Source of the DNA: Anomaloglossus baeobatrachus | Lineage: Eukaryota > Chordata > Amphibia > Anura > Aromobatidae | Direction of reading: 5' to 3' | DNA: 64,000 nucleotides | Assembly (NCBI RefSeq): GCF_048569485.1 | Contig: NC_134355.1 | Span: forward strand, 564,083,642-564,147,641 | Shown here: positions 32,794 to 43,924 of the stretch, piece by piece | Layout of the letters: the number at the start of each line of letters is the position of its first letter | Numbering within the stretch: position 1 is the first letter of the stretch | The notes under the pieces: model-generated | What the model saw: the letters and a program-made list of their open reading frames with translations, nothing else | What the model was told of the DNA's origin: nothing | Databases searched by the model: none | Position numbers and translations under genes: made by a program

Positions 32794-34376
32794 CAGTGCC
32801 TTGCGAAAGTATTCGGCCCCCTTGAACTTTTTAACCTTTTCCCACATTTCAAACTTCAAACATAAAGATAAAACATTTTAATTTTTTGTTGAAGAATCAA
32901 CAACAAGTGGGACACAATGGTGAAGTTGAACGAAATTTATTGCTTATGTTAAACTTTTGTAAAAATAAAAAACTGAAAAGTGGGGCATGCAATATTATTT
33001 GGGCCCTTTACTTTCAGTGCAGCAAAATCACTCCAGGAGTTCATTGAGGATCTCTGAATGATCCAATGTTGTCCTAAATGACTGCTGATGATAAATATAA
33101 GCCGCCTGTGTGTAATCAAGTCTCCATATAAATGCACCTGCTCTGTGATAGTCTCAGTGTTCTGTTTAAAGCACAGATAGCATCATGAAGACCAAGGAAC
33201 ACAACAGGCAGGTCCGTGATACTGTTGTGGAGTAGTTTAAAGCTGGATTTGGTTACAAAATGATTTCCACAACATCCCAAGGAGCACTGTGCAAGCGATC
33301 ATAGTGAAATGGAAAGGGTATCATACCACTGCAAATCTACCAAGACCCAGCCATCATTCAAACCTTCATCTCAAACAAGGATAAGACTAATCAGAGATAC
33401 AGCCAAGAGGCCCATGATCATTCTGGATGAACTGCAGAGATCTACAGCTGAAGTGGGAGAGTCTGTCCATAGGACAACAATCAGTCGTACAATGCACAAA
33501 TCTGACCTTTATGGAAGAGTGGCAAGAAAACCATTTCTCAAAGATATCCATAAAAAGTGCTGTTTAAAATTTGCCACAAGCCACCTGGGAGACACATCAA
33601 ACATGTGGAAGAAGGTGCTTTGGTCAACTGAAACCAAAATCGAACTTTTTGGGCACAATGCCAAACAATATGTTTGGAGTAAAAGCAACACAGATCATCA
33701 CTGAACACACCATCCCCACTGTCAAACATGGTGGTGGCAGCATCATGGTTTGGGCCTGCTTTTCTTCAGCAGGGACAGGGAAGATGGTTACAATTGATAG
33801 GAAGATGGATGAAGCCAAATACAGGACCATTCTTGAAGAAAACATGTTGGAGTTTGCAAAAGACCTGAGACTAGGATGGAGATTTGTCTTCCAACAAGAC
33901 AATGATCCCAAACATAAAGCAAAATCTACAATGGTTCACAAATAAACGTATCCAGGTGTTAGAATGGCCAAGTCAAAGTCCAGACCTGATTCTAATCGAG
34001 AATCTGTGGAAAGAGCTGAAAACTGCTGTTCACAAACACTCTCCATCCAACCTCACTCAGCTCCAGCTGTTTGCAAAGAAAGAATGGGCAAGAATTTCAG
34101 TCTCTCGATGTGCAGCGACTCATACCCCAAGACACATACCCCAAGCGACTTGCAGCTGTAATTGCAGCAAAAGGTGGCGCTACAAAGTATTAACTTAAAG
34201 GGGACGAATAATATTGCACGACTCACTTTTCAGTTTTTTATTTTTTACAAAAGTTTGACATAAGCAATAAATTTCGTTCAACTTCACAATTGTGTCCCAC
34301 TTGTTGATTCTTCACCAAAAAAATTAAAAAATTTTATCTTTATGTTTGAGGCCTGAAATGTGGGAAAAGGTTCAAG
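32794..34376 (+). mobile_element. Tc1/mariner element, same family as 6571-8200, right end lost
   Basis: The left end CAGTGCCTTGCGAAAGTATT follows TA at 32792-32793. The inner right arm (AAAGATAAAA words, CTGAAATGTGGGAAAAGG) is present, but the terminal bases are replaced at about 34377 by Harbinger-like MITE sequence. The orientation is opposite to the copy at 6571. Confidence 0.8.
33185..34197 (+). pseudogene. Tc1-type transposase pseudogene
   Basis: The ATG at 33185 opens MKTKEHNRQVRDTVV, then a stop (TAG) interrupts the helix-turn-helix. Later pieces in shifted frames carry RTTISRTMHKSDLYGRVARK, MVWACFSSAGTGKMVTID, VFQQDNDPKHKAKS (second Asp) and SPDLILIENLWKELK, where the usual DLNPIEN reads DLILIEN but the catalytic Glu remains. 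At least three breaks make it inactive. Comparison with the minus-strand copy shows most of the same positions in better or worse state. Confidence 0.8.
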
Positions 34377-34760
34377 GGGGAGATGCATGCGACGTCACTA
34401 ATCGGCCGGCCAATAGAAGCGGAGGGGCGGAGATGAGCGAGACATAACATCCCGCCCACCTTCTCTCTTCCGCATTGCCGTCGGGACGCAGGTAAGGAGA
34501 TGTGTGTTGATCCTGCGGGTTTACACACAGCGATGTGTGGACCTGCAGGAACGACAAACAACATCGTACCTGCGGTCGACCCGACATTATGAAAGTGTCC
34601 GACGCTACTCAGATCACCGATTTTCAACGCTTTTGCGATCGTTTATCGGCGCAACTAGGATTTACACGTTGCGATGTCGTTACCGGCGCCGGATGTGCGT
34701 CACTAACGACGTGACCCCGACGATATTCCAGATGCGATGTCGCAGCGTGTAAAGTACCCC
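34377..34760. mobile_element. Harbinger-like MITE, left part missing
   Basis: The right end GCAGCGTGTAAAGTACCCC followed by TAA (34761-34763) matches the ends at 51346-51909. The left end is absent; the segment starts within the family at GCGACGTCACTAATCGG, abutting the truncated Tc1 element. Confidence 0.65.
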
Positions 34761-34763
34761 TAA

Positions 34764-35329
34764 CTCTGTAGGGGCTCAATAATAGAGCGTTTTCAAATGT
34801 TTGTCGGAGACCCCATATCACGAATAGTGGAAGGAGGAAATACTCTGTGTTGGCATGGTGCAGCATTCACTTTAGAAAATAAATCTAGCAGCACCAATGT
34901 TAAAAAATCTGTTCAATTATTTCATTACATTAAAAAAAATTACATTGGAGTTGTGAATCTCTGCTGCTGCCACACACTGAGCTCAGCAGCACGCGCTGTC
35001 CACCTCGGCAGAGCCGCTAAGCGAGTGGCTGCAGGGAAAATGAGCGCTGTTGAATTTGATGTCATCGCTGCAGCTGGAATATTGAGACTGGAGCACTCAC
35101 CCCAGGGAGGGTGAATACCTGAACTATTTGGCGTTTTAAAAGGAGTTGTCCGACATTAGCTTACCAAAAAATGTTGAGTTTATCTGTGCTGTATTGTCAT
35201 ATAAAACGCCCCTACATTTTTATTTTTTGTTTTCTGACTTTTGTTCCTCTTGAATTATTCCTTTATTCTCTGCAGCTCTTTGTTTACGTTCAGCTCTAGC
35301 AAACATGATAACTTCCTGTGCCAAACCTC
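34764..35329. other. Intron sequence, no gene seen
   Basis: Includes a possible degraded MITE after 35130 (TTTTAAAAGGAGTTGTCC). Otherwise unremarkable. Confidence 0.35.
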
Positions 35330-35449
35330 CTAGTCAGAGCTGGCACCGCCCGGCCTCAGTGTCCAGCCCCTCCCCAGTGTCCAGCCTCGCCCCCTGCACA
35401 CACATTCCCTGTCAGTATTCTTCCCCAGCACCTGACCTGTTATCACTAC

Positions 35450-35820
35450 AGCATTGGAAATAACAGCCCCACATCGGGCTCTGCACCCCCACCACATCGG
35501 GCTGTGCACCCCCCACCACATCGGGCTCTGCACCCCCCACCACACACACATATGGCTCTGCACCACACACACACACACATCGGGCTCTGCACTCCCCACC
35601 ACATCGGGCTCTGCACTCCCCACAACATCGGGCTCTGCACACAACACACACATCGGGCTCTGCGCTCCCCACCACATCGGACTCTGCACCCCCCACACCA
35701 CATTGGTCTCTGCGCCCCACACCACATTGGGCTCTGCGCGCCACACCACATTGGGCTCTGCGCCCCACACCACATTGGGCTCTGCACCACATACCACATA
35801 AGGCTCTGCAACCCTCCCCC

Positions 35821-35856
<36 letters not shown>
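35450..35856 (+). repeat. About 26-bp minisatellite followed by an (AC)n microsatellite
   Basis: Units of ACCACATCGGGCTCTGCACCC repeat about a dozen times with length changes from 22 to 33 bases. An uninterrupted AC tract at 35822-35855 follows. All frames remain open on both strands because of the simple composition. Confidence 0.85.
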
Positions 35857-35858
<2 letters not shown>

Positions 35859-35924
35859 GGCGCTCTGCACCGACCCCCCCCCACCATCCTTCTGTACCGA
35901 ACCCTACCCCCATAGGTAACACAT

Positions 35925-36150
35925 GTAGGCTCCATTCACATGACCGTTCCGTTTTTGCGGTCCGCAAAAAACGGTCCATTTTTTTCACAGATGCATCCGT
36001 GTGTCATCCGTGTGCCTTCCGGTTTTTTTGCGGACTGCAAAAAACGGAAGCAGCAAGAAAGATAAATAGATGAGTAGATATAGAGACAGAGAAATAGAGG
36101 GATGAATGAATGAATAGAGGGATAGATAGATAGATAATAGATGAGAAAGA
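35925..36150. repeat. Inverted-repeat scrap and GATA-rich microsatellite
   Basis: GACCGTTCCGTTTTTGCGG with TTTTTTGCGGACTGCAAAAA words forms short inverted repeats (35940-36052). A degenerate GATA/GAAT run at about 36058-36148 follows. Confidence 0.5.
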
Positions 36151-36185
36151 CATATATGATGTCCCACCCCCTGCATATTCAAAGC

Positions 36186-36900
36186 TGGCTCCCTTTAGTG
36201 ACTTTCATTTGGCACTAAAGGGTGCTTAGCCTTGTATTTAGCCAAAAAATAAATAAATAAATAAAAAAAAACAAAAAACGACGTGGGATCCCCCCTATGT
36301 TTTGTAGCCAGCTAGGGTAAAGCAGACGGCTGCAGCCTACAAACCACAGCTGGCAGCTTCACCTTGGCTGGTAATCCAAAACAGAGGGCACCCCACGATG
36401 TTATTTTAACTAAAATAAATAATTAAAAACATAAAACATGGGGTCCCCCACAAATTGGATCACTAGCCAAGGTAAAGCGGACAGCTGTGGTCTGGTATTC
36501 TCAGACTAGGGAGGTCCACTGTTATTGGACACTCCCCAACCTAAAAATAGCAGGCCGCAGCTGCCCCAGAAGTGGCGCATCCATTAGATGCGCCAATCCT
36601 GGCGCTACGCCCCAGCTCATCCCGTGCCCTGGTGCGGTGGCAAATGGGGTAATATATGGGGTTGGTGCCAGATGTGTAATGTCACATGACATCAGGCCCT
36701 AGGGTTGGTGAGGTCAGGCGTGTATCAGATACCCGACATCACCAACCAAGTCAGTAATTAAAAAAAAATATACATCAAAAAAATTTTTATTTGAAAAAAC
36801 ACTCCCCAAAACATTCCCTCTTTCACCAATTTATTGAAAAGAACAATCAAATCCGGTTCCGGCGTAATCCAATAAGGGGGTCCCACGACGCCATCCATAC
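36186..36900 (-). repeat. Inverted relative of the 27865-28510 segment
   Basis: On the minus strand this repeats the order of words in the 4.4-kb TTAA element: ATTGAAAA, CCCGAC(A)TCACCAA, ACATCAGG, GGTGGCA, GATGCGCCA, CTTCACCTTGGCTGG and finally GGCACTAAAGGG. It is either a second partial copy of that element or a separate shared repeat. Confidence 0.6.
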
Positions 36901-37803
36901 CATAGTCACTGTCTCAGTCAATGAAGAACAGAATGTTCCCCATTGCCTGGGAGAGCAATGCAGTGACCTGAGCTAACATCAATAGGTCAGCTCAGGTTAC
37001 TGCAGGGGATGATGAGTGCTGCTGTCAGGAGGTTAGATGAGATCATTACCCGCTGTGACGATCTCCTGCCTCCTGACGTCAGGGCTGTCACTGACTTCCA
37101 TTGTCCGCCGCGTTCTCAGCAGTATCGCTGGAGCCTGTGACGTCACCGCTAGTGACAGTCTCTGGCCGCCCGCGAGACTTGATGTGAGAACGCGGCGGGC
37201 ATAGAAGTCAGTGACAGCAGTGACGTCAGCAGAGCAGGAGATCGTCACAGCAGGTAATGATCTCATCTAAGCTCCTGACTGCAGCGCTAGTCATCCCCGC
37301 GGCTGCCCGCACTGCTGATAATGCAGTGCGGGCAGCCGCGGGGCTGGAGCGGGACACTGACTGCACGGGCACTCCTGCGATCCTGAGCAGGGGGCCCGAT
37401 GCTGGTGGTGACACCGTGGGCAGTTGCCGCCAGGCCCCTCCCCCAAGTCACAGACCCCACAGCAGTGCCGGGGAGTTTGCGGGGAGAGTACGGGGTGCGG
37501 GGGAATGTGTGGGAGGATGCAGGGAAGGAGGGCGGGGACTCATGCACTGTATAGCCCAGCGGGGTGGCAACATGCTGTTCCCAGATTTGCATGTCAACAT
37601 GGTCCTGCCCATGTTGACATGAAATGACCGGAAGCAGCAAAATCGCGGCAAGAGCGGTCACATGACCACTCTGAGCCGGGGGAGAGGGGCTGACAGCAGG
37701 GCAGGTAAGTCGTCTCTATCTACTTACCTGCCCCAATGTAGCCCAATAGGGTAATAATAAAAAAAAGTCAAAATAAGCCAAATAACCCCTTTAAGTATTT
37801 TAA
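36901..37803. other. GC-rich repeat tract with hairpins
   Basis: Contains the 37295-37343 hairpin and a 12-base stem, CATGTCAACATG, at about 37589-37621. The inverted words GACGTCA and AGTCAGTGACAG lie at 37070-37220. Probably part of the same large repeat as 36186-36900. Confidence 0.45.
37295..37343. repeat. Perfect 21-bp stem hairpin
   Basis: Two exact complementary 21-base arms (CCCCGCGGCTGCCCGCACTG plus C, and its complement) flank the loop TGATAAT. Confidence 0.9.
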
Positions 37804-39366
37804 AGGGCTTCTGTCAGCACAGAATGACTGCTCAAGCACAGAATGACTGCTCAAACAAGTATAGATGGTCGGTACACCCTTGGTGGGACCAAACATATAA
37901 GTGCGCCTACCCAACTAATTGTTTTCCCTCTATCCTCAACCCCTCCTCTTCTTCCACTGACAGCTCTGGCTTTAAAAAGCCACAGAAATGTGGAGTTAAG
38001 AGTAGGGGAGAAGTTGCACTTAACCCCTTAACAACCCATGAAGTACTATGTCCGTCATGGATCACCTCCCTGCCTTGGATGTGGGTTCGCATGCCATGTC
38101 CACATCTTTCTCTGCACATGTCGGCTGATTTAATCAGCCGTGTGCCTCTAGCAGGTGCTGGAGGAACGGCGCTCCATCTGTGGCTGTTAACCTGTTAAAG
38201 GCTGCTGGCATTCTCTGACAAGCATTTAACGCGTGCCGACAGGGGTGCGCTCTTCTCGCCCCTCACTGCCACTCCTGCGACACGATTCCGGGACACCGAT
38301 GAGTTGTCATGAGAGCCAGGTCAGCTGATCACCCCTGTGTCTGTCACCTCTGTACTCCTGTGAAAGCAAGCCTATGCCCGGCATTCATCGGAGACTGTGA
38401 TTTCTTCTATATACAGCCATGCTGGGGTATTGCTGTTTATAGAACAATTCATCAGACTATTGTAGGTTCAAGTCCCCTAAGGGGACTGTAAAATAGAGTA
38501 AAAACAAAAAATAAAGTTTTAAAAAATATGGAAAAAAAATGAAAAAGTTCAAATCACCCCTCTTCTACCACATTAAAAATTAAGAAATAATATATATTTA
38601 TTTATATTTACACATATTTGGTATCATTGAGTAAAAGTCCAATCTATCAAAATCTAAAATAAATGAATCAATAAACAGCGTAACGAGTAAAAAAATTAAA
38701 AATACCAAAACTGCGGTTTTCCGGCTGCCGCAACAACAGAGAATAATGTAATAACAGGCGATGAAAATATCGTATATACCCCAAAGTAATATAAATAAAA
38801 AATCAGCTCGGGATGCAAAAAACCAAACACAGATACAGATCCATATCCCAAAAACTGAAAACGCTACGGCTCTCAGAAAGTCACGACACAAGCAAGATTT
38901 GTTTTTCCCAAAATATCAGATTTTTTTTTTACCTATTAAAAAACCCCAAAAACTATACATGTTTGGTATCTACATACGGTAATCGTACTGACCTAGAGAA
39001 TCATACTGCAAGGACAATTTTATTATAAAATGAAAGCTGTAAATAAAAAATAAATAAATCCAAAATTGTAGAGTTTCACTTTTTTTTGCTACTTAGTCAC
39101 ACTTGGAATTTTTTTCCCTGTTTAACATAATGATAAAATGGATAGGGTCATTCAAAAGTACAACTTTTCCTGTAAAACACAAGCCCTCAAATGGCTATAT
39201 AGACGGAAAAATAAAGTTACGGCTCTTGGAGTTGGGGGGGGGTTGGAACGAAAAGGCAAAAAGAAAAATCACCCGATCCTTAAGGGGTTCATTGTTTGGC
39301 CACACCAAGGGTGCACTGAGTGTCTATACTTAATTTGAACAGTCATTCTGTGCTGACAGAGGCCCT
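37804..39366. mobile_element. Outer MITE carrying a nested TTAA element
   Basis: AGGGCTTCTGTCAGCACAGA after TTAA on the left pairs with TCTGTGCTGACAGAGGCCCT on the right. Just inside the left end CACAGAATGACTGCTCAA is duplicated. The 38024-39287 element inserted into it. Confidence 0.65.
38024..39287. mobile_element. TTAA-type element, 1.26 kb, nested
   Basis: Starts CCCCTTAACAACCCATGAAG after TTAA and ends ATCCTTAAGGGG before TTCA, a decayed TTAA. It shares CACATATTTGGTATC, TACATGTTTGGTATCTA and ACAAGCCCTCA words with 43925-45203. No transposase; piggyBac-like by its target. Confidence 0.65.
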
Positions 39367-39604
39367 TATAAGAGTATTTGGGGGCAACTTCATTGAAAAT
39401 TGAAATTCCTTTAAGTAGCTTTGTTCCCTTTGCTGCTGTTTTTTATGCAAATTTTCTTTTTGTGATTTTTCAATATTGTTACATATATCATGAACCCTTT
39501 TTCTGTTGATGTGCAAAAATACTTTACATTTTTGTGAACAAAGTTACATTATTTCCACTTTATTGATTATTTATACATTGGGAGTGCTATAGTGCTATGA
39601 TTAA

Positions 39605-39985
39605 AGGCATGTGTCCACGATCAGGACCCGCTGCATCCTGGAGGCGGCAGGTCCTGACCTGTGGGGCTGCGAGTCTCCTCCGCAGAAGAACACAGGAGAC
39701 CGGCAGCGGCCTGTGCCTACGATCAGGGTTCGGGGGCGCTGTGGTCTCTCGCTTGTGTTCTCCCTACGGAGGACACTTGCGACTCTGCAGCAAAGAACTG
39801 ACATGTTTGCGGTCATCGGAAAGCCGCATCACAGGTCCGTATTCGCTGCGAGCAGTAAACGTACAGTAGGCAGGAGATTTCGAGAAATCCCATCCACTGT
39901 GCTTGTACTGAACAACGCAACGTTTTGGATGCAGCTGAAACATGCTGCATCCAAACCTCTGTGAACCCTGATCATGGGCACCTAC
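39605..39985. mobile_element. MITE of the GTGTCCACGATCAGG family
   Basis: Inverted ends GCATGTGTCCACGATCAGG and CCTGATCATGGGCACCTACC. The interior resembles 28595-28915. Non-coding. Confidence 0.55.
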
Positions 39986-40206
39986 CCTAAGGACATTCTA
40001 GTCTGAAATGTATCAGCCAGCATAGTACAGTTATTGTTGGTGTGCTGTAATTTTAAAAAAAAAAATGGAATGTTAAATAGAATGGATTTTTTTTTTACAC
40101 AATTATTGCATGTGCTGCTAGATATATCACACATTCTTTTTGACATACTATTTATGAGTCAAAAGCAGGGACAGATGAAAGTGCCTATGATAGCAGGATC
40201 AGGTTA

Positions 40207-40438
40207 GGGGCAGCTCACATCAGCGGTATTTTGCCGCAATGCCGCATCTGGCACAAATGCGTTTCACTTCCATTCATTTACAATGGAAGCGCGGCAAGAT
40301 GCGGTCACATGCGGTTGCGTGCGTCATACACAACTGCATGTGACCGCATCTTGCCGCGCTTCCATTGTAAATGAATGGAACTGAAACGCATTTGTGCCGG
40401 ATCCGGTATTGCGGCAAAATACCGCTGATGCGTGCGGC
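40207..40438. mobile_element. Palindromic Harbinger-like MITE
   Basis: Arms of about 105 bases are nearly exact complements (ATCAGCGGTATTTTGCCGC; GGAAGCGCGGCAAGATGCGG) around a short centre near 40325. The left side follows TTA. The right terminus seems interrupted by the LTR-like block that starts at 40439; a GCCTTA beyond that block could be the missing end. Confidence 0.7.
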
Positions 40439-41547
40439 TGTCGCAAGTGGGGAGGACGCCGCCGCTGCTGGTCGCTTGCCAACGCTCGGGTCTGGCGCTG
40501 CTGCGGCTGCTCGGTGGCTCCTCGCCCGTGAGTGAAAGGGGTGATTGGTTTGGGGGATTTAGTCTGTGACGCCACCCACGGGTTGTGGTGAAGATGGGCA
40601 CCACCGCTGCTGGTGACGGGGATCCTGGGAGCAATGGTAGGGAGCAGCTGGGATGTTGTTTTCCCCCTCCGTGGGTAGGGGTCGGTGGTCCCGGGGCCCA
40701 GTAGTGTGACGGGGAGGCAGGGTTGGTGAGGTGCAGGGTTGCAGGGACAGCGTGGCGCAGTGCCGGATGGCACGGGTGTACTCGCTCAGTAAGAGATGCA
40801 CAAAGTCCTCGGTAAACCAAACGGCTGGATGGACGGGTCCCGCAGCCGGCTGCAGTGTCTCTCCCCGGACAGGTGATGGTGGCTGTCTTTCCCTGCACCT
40901 TGGTGTATTTGATTGACTACAATGGATCCCCAACGGTAGTCCGCTCCCCGGTGGATGGATGCCGGAGGAGCCCATTTGCCCGCAGGCGCTGGCCCTTGGG
41001 TCTCTAGCCTTAGGCGGTAGCTGTATACCCTCACTGTGTGGGCTGTTGTTTTCTATCGGGTCTTTGGTTGTTAGGAAACCCCTGGGGTTCCGGTCACACT
41101 CGGATTTGACTATTGTCAGCGGCTCCAAGCCTGGTCGGGGTCCGATGGCCCTGCCTGTGTGTGCTGGCTTCACTTCGCTCCCCGGTCGGTACCGGCGGGC
41201 CAACGCCCGACCCCGGTCCTACGGTTCCGCGTTGCTCCACCACTCCTGCAGACGGCCACCACCATCTGCCAACCTTGCGGTCAGTGCCTGGGCCACAAAC
41301 CCAGACACCCAAGTGTTTACTCCTCACTTCTCAAACTCCAACTTCTATCTCTCACTTTTCCCGCCTCCAGGCCTGTGAACTCCTCGGTGGGTGGGGCCAA
41401 CCGCTTGGTTCTGCCCCACCTGGTGTGGACATCAGACACTGGAGGGAGGCAACAAGGGTTTTGTGTTTGGCTGGTGTCACTGTCTAATGGGGGTGGGGGG
41501 GTGTGTGTGTTATCTGTGACGACCTGGCTAGTCCAGGGCGCCACACA
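40439..41547 (-). repeat. Candidate solo LTR (Ty3/gypsy-like)
   Basis: On the minus strand it runs from TGTGTGGCGCCCTGGACTAG to CCCCACTTGCGACA, 1.1 kb with TG...CA ends. The start resembles that of 3265-4487 (GTGGCGCCC). The interior is GC-rich with long chance open frames. No clear target duplication. It looks like an old solo LTR fossil. Confidence 0.5.
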
Positions 41548-42569
41548 GTGCCTTACACAGAGTTTGTTTGTGGTCTGTTACCATGGAGACAGAGCTGCAT
41601 AGGCGTTCTAGACCCAACATAATAAGATATTTTAAAGGGGTTGACTATTACATGGCGCTATCGCCATTAGGTTTCAATTTTCGGTTTTTAGGAAAACATT
41701 GGAGATTTCATGAAGAGAGATATCAGGGAGTGTTGGCACTTTCGAGTGCAGAAACCTTCTGGTTGCCTCCCTTTTTAGCGCGCACTTTGCAGTGACCTGA
41801 CATGCACTCCCCTGACTCTTCAGAAGAGTTTAACTGTAAAGAATTCAGAAGCTTTGAAAACATTGGAAAGATAAATTCTGCTGCAAAACAGAACACAGAT
41901 TGATGATGGTGCATGAGGGGGTGTATAAACTGGAAGGTGGCTGACAATGGGGGCTTTTGTGTTTAGGACCCAATAGCAATATCAATTTAGAAGTGGAATC
42001 ACACCAAAGGAAATTCAGGCATCTATTATTATCTTGAAGGAAAACCATGAAGATTCATTTTCCAAAGGGATTGGAAATCCACATTAAAGTGTGGATTTTA
42101 TAAATGATGTGTGTTGTGACTCCAGACGTACGAGCCATGTCTCCATGAGGAGCGCCTCGCTCTGTATGTAAAGCAATATTCAGATGTTAGCTATTTTTGT
42201 CGCACAGAGAAATCAGTTTCATCAGTAGTTTATTTTTTCGGAGTTTCATCAAAGTTTGGTCAGTGTCAATTTTTACCATCAATTCAATTTGGTCTGAGTG
42301 TCATAAGTTTTTCTCCAATGAAAAAACAATTGATGGAGGTTTCTCCAGGTTCTTCAAATGGGCAGCACACGCGTGGCATCCGACAGAGGGCTAATTTTTT
42401 TTTTTTATGAACCCAAAGAATTGTATTGAGGATTTTGATCCAAGAATCAGATCAAGATTGGACATGTCTCCATGATTTTGTGAAGAACACCCAGTCTACA
42501 AAAATGCACAGACATGTGGGCGCCCCATACACTATCAGGTACATATTCTATCCATGAAGATCTAAGCTA
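41548..42569. other. Intron sequence, no gene seen
   Basis: Starts with MITE-like scraps (TTTTAAAGGGGTTGACTATT at about 41629). The remainder is AT-rich without recognisable borders. Confidence 0.35.
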
Positions 42570-43280
42570 TTTGCACAGTGCACACGTTGCGTTTTTGCTG
42601 TGGTTTTTTTCTTGCAGATTTGAATCAATACTGTAAGGAAAAACTCATCTCAGCAAAGTCTATGAGAATCCTCAATTCTGTGCACATGTTACAGATGTTT
42701 TCCTTTCAGATTTTGTTGCAGAAAAAATCTGCATGTCAATTCTTTATGTTTTTCCTTCGTCTGATCTAATCCACTGCAGCACTTGATCACTGCAGTCTAT
42801 TAGACCTGTCAGTGCTGCACTCGCAGAACTGACACTTCGCCTCACACACCCTGCATCCAGCATGGTCTGTGAGGCAATCCGTAGCTCAGTAACCTGGGGT
42901 CGTCATGGTGACAACCTAGGGTTGCCATGGCAGGGATCGGGTCCCTGTGATCGCATTACAGGGACCCAATCGCCAGGGAGAGGTAAGCGATTCCTCTTCC
43001 TGCCTCCTGAATGCTGCGATCATGATTGAGCGCAGCATCTAGGGGGTTAAACTGTTGGGAGCGGTGCGGGCACTGCTCTGGGCAGTGAGAGCCGGGTCTC
43101 AGCAGTAACATCAGCCAGAGAGTTGGCGACGATTTCAGGGGAACAGCGCAGGAACCCCAGCGATCGCCATGAAGTAAAAACGTGTGTTTTTTCTTCTGCA
43201 TTTATCTTGCCAAAACATGCAGTTTTGTGTGCAGAAAATCTGCAAACAAAGCTGCTACATGGGCACATAGCCCAGGCTAA
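42570..43280. mobile_element. Possible MITE
   Basis: GTGCACACGTTGCGTTTTTG on the left and AACATGCAGTTTTGTGTGCAG with GGGCACATAGCCCAGGCT on the right look like decayed inverted ends. The centre (ACTTGATCACTGCAGTC...GTCAGTGCTG) is typical of frog repeats. Borders are uncertain. Confidence 0.35.
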
Positions 43281-43924
43281 AGCTTGTATGTGAAAAACTG
43301 ACCTCTAAATGAGGCCTAAAACATAGACTCTCTTTTACTAATTCCACATTATACTCTTATTTACAACCACCAGCAATCAGCTGGAGGAAAGAGCAAACAC
43401 AAAGTATGTATCTCTGACCGATCAGGTGCATGATACGGACATTTCATTTATACTGCTTTAGACCTCATTCATTTTCCATGTTTCCAGTCTTGTGGTATCT
43501 GTCTTTTTCACGGATACCACACATACCATTATATCATATAGGGCTGCTCACATGTCCATGTTTTTTCACAGATCACGTGTACATGTAAACCACATGGAGA
43601 CATGTCTGTTTTTTCCGGCGGCACGAATGACAAGGGGGACAATACAAGTCTACGGGTCTGTGAAAAACACGTATCGGACATGGATGGCATCAGTGTATGA
43701 TCAGTGTGCTGTAAGGAGAATAGGCGCCCTTGAATGTTAACTATAAATGAAAAGAATTGATAACTGTTTGGGCCACGAAAAAAAGGTTGAAATCTCCATT
43801 TCCTTAGAGATATTACCTTCCCTCCCTTCTCCCCATCACAAACTCAATTTACTGCTGGGAGCCCCAAGAAATATAGGTTGGCGCCTACGGAATAAGTGCC
43901 GATCCATCAGATGCAATTGTTTAA
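43281..43924. other. Intron sequence with a repeat scrap
   Basis: At about 43490-43700 TCTTTTTCACGGATACCACA and GGTCTGTGAAAAACACGTATC form loose inverted ends of an old MITE. No gene seen. Confidence 0.35.

Noticed and set aside
35318-36073. 251-codon open frame rich in PHHIGLCTP
   Set aside because: Produced by the CACATCGGGCTCTGCACC minisatellite and (AC)n; it is open on both strands.
38465-38475. tRNA B-box GGTTCAAGTCC
   Set aside because: No A box or cloverleaf is found upstream, and the word lies inside a TTAA element; the homologous place at 44380 lacks it.
40305-41602. Several open frames of 120-214 codons on both strands
   Set aside because: They lie in a GC-rich LTR-like block with few stops, and no domain is recognisable.
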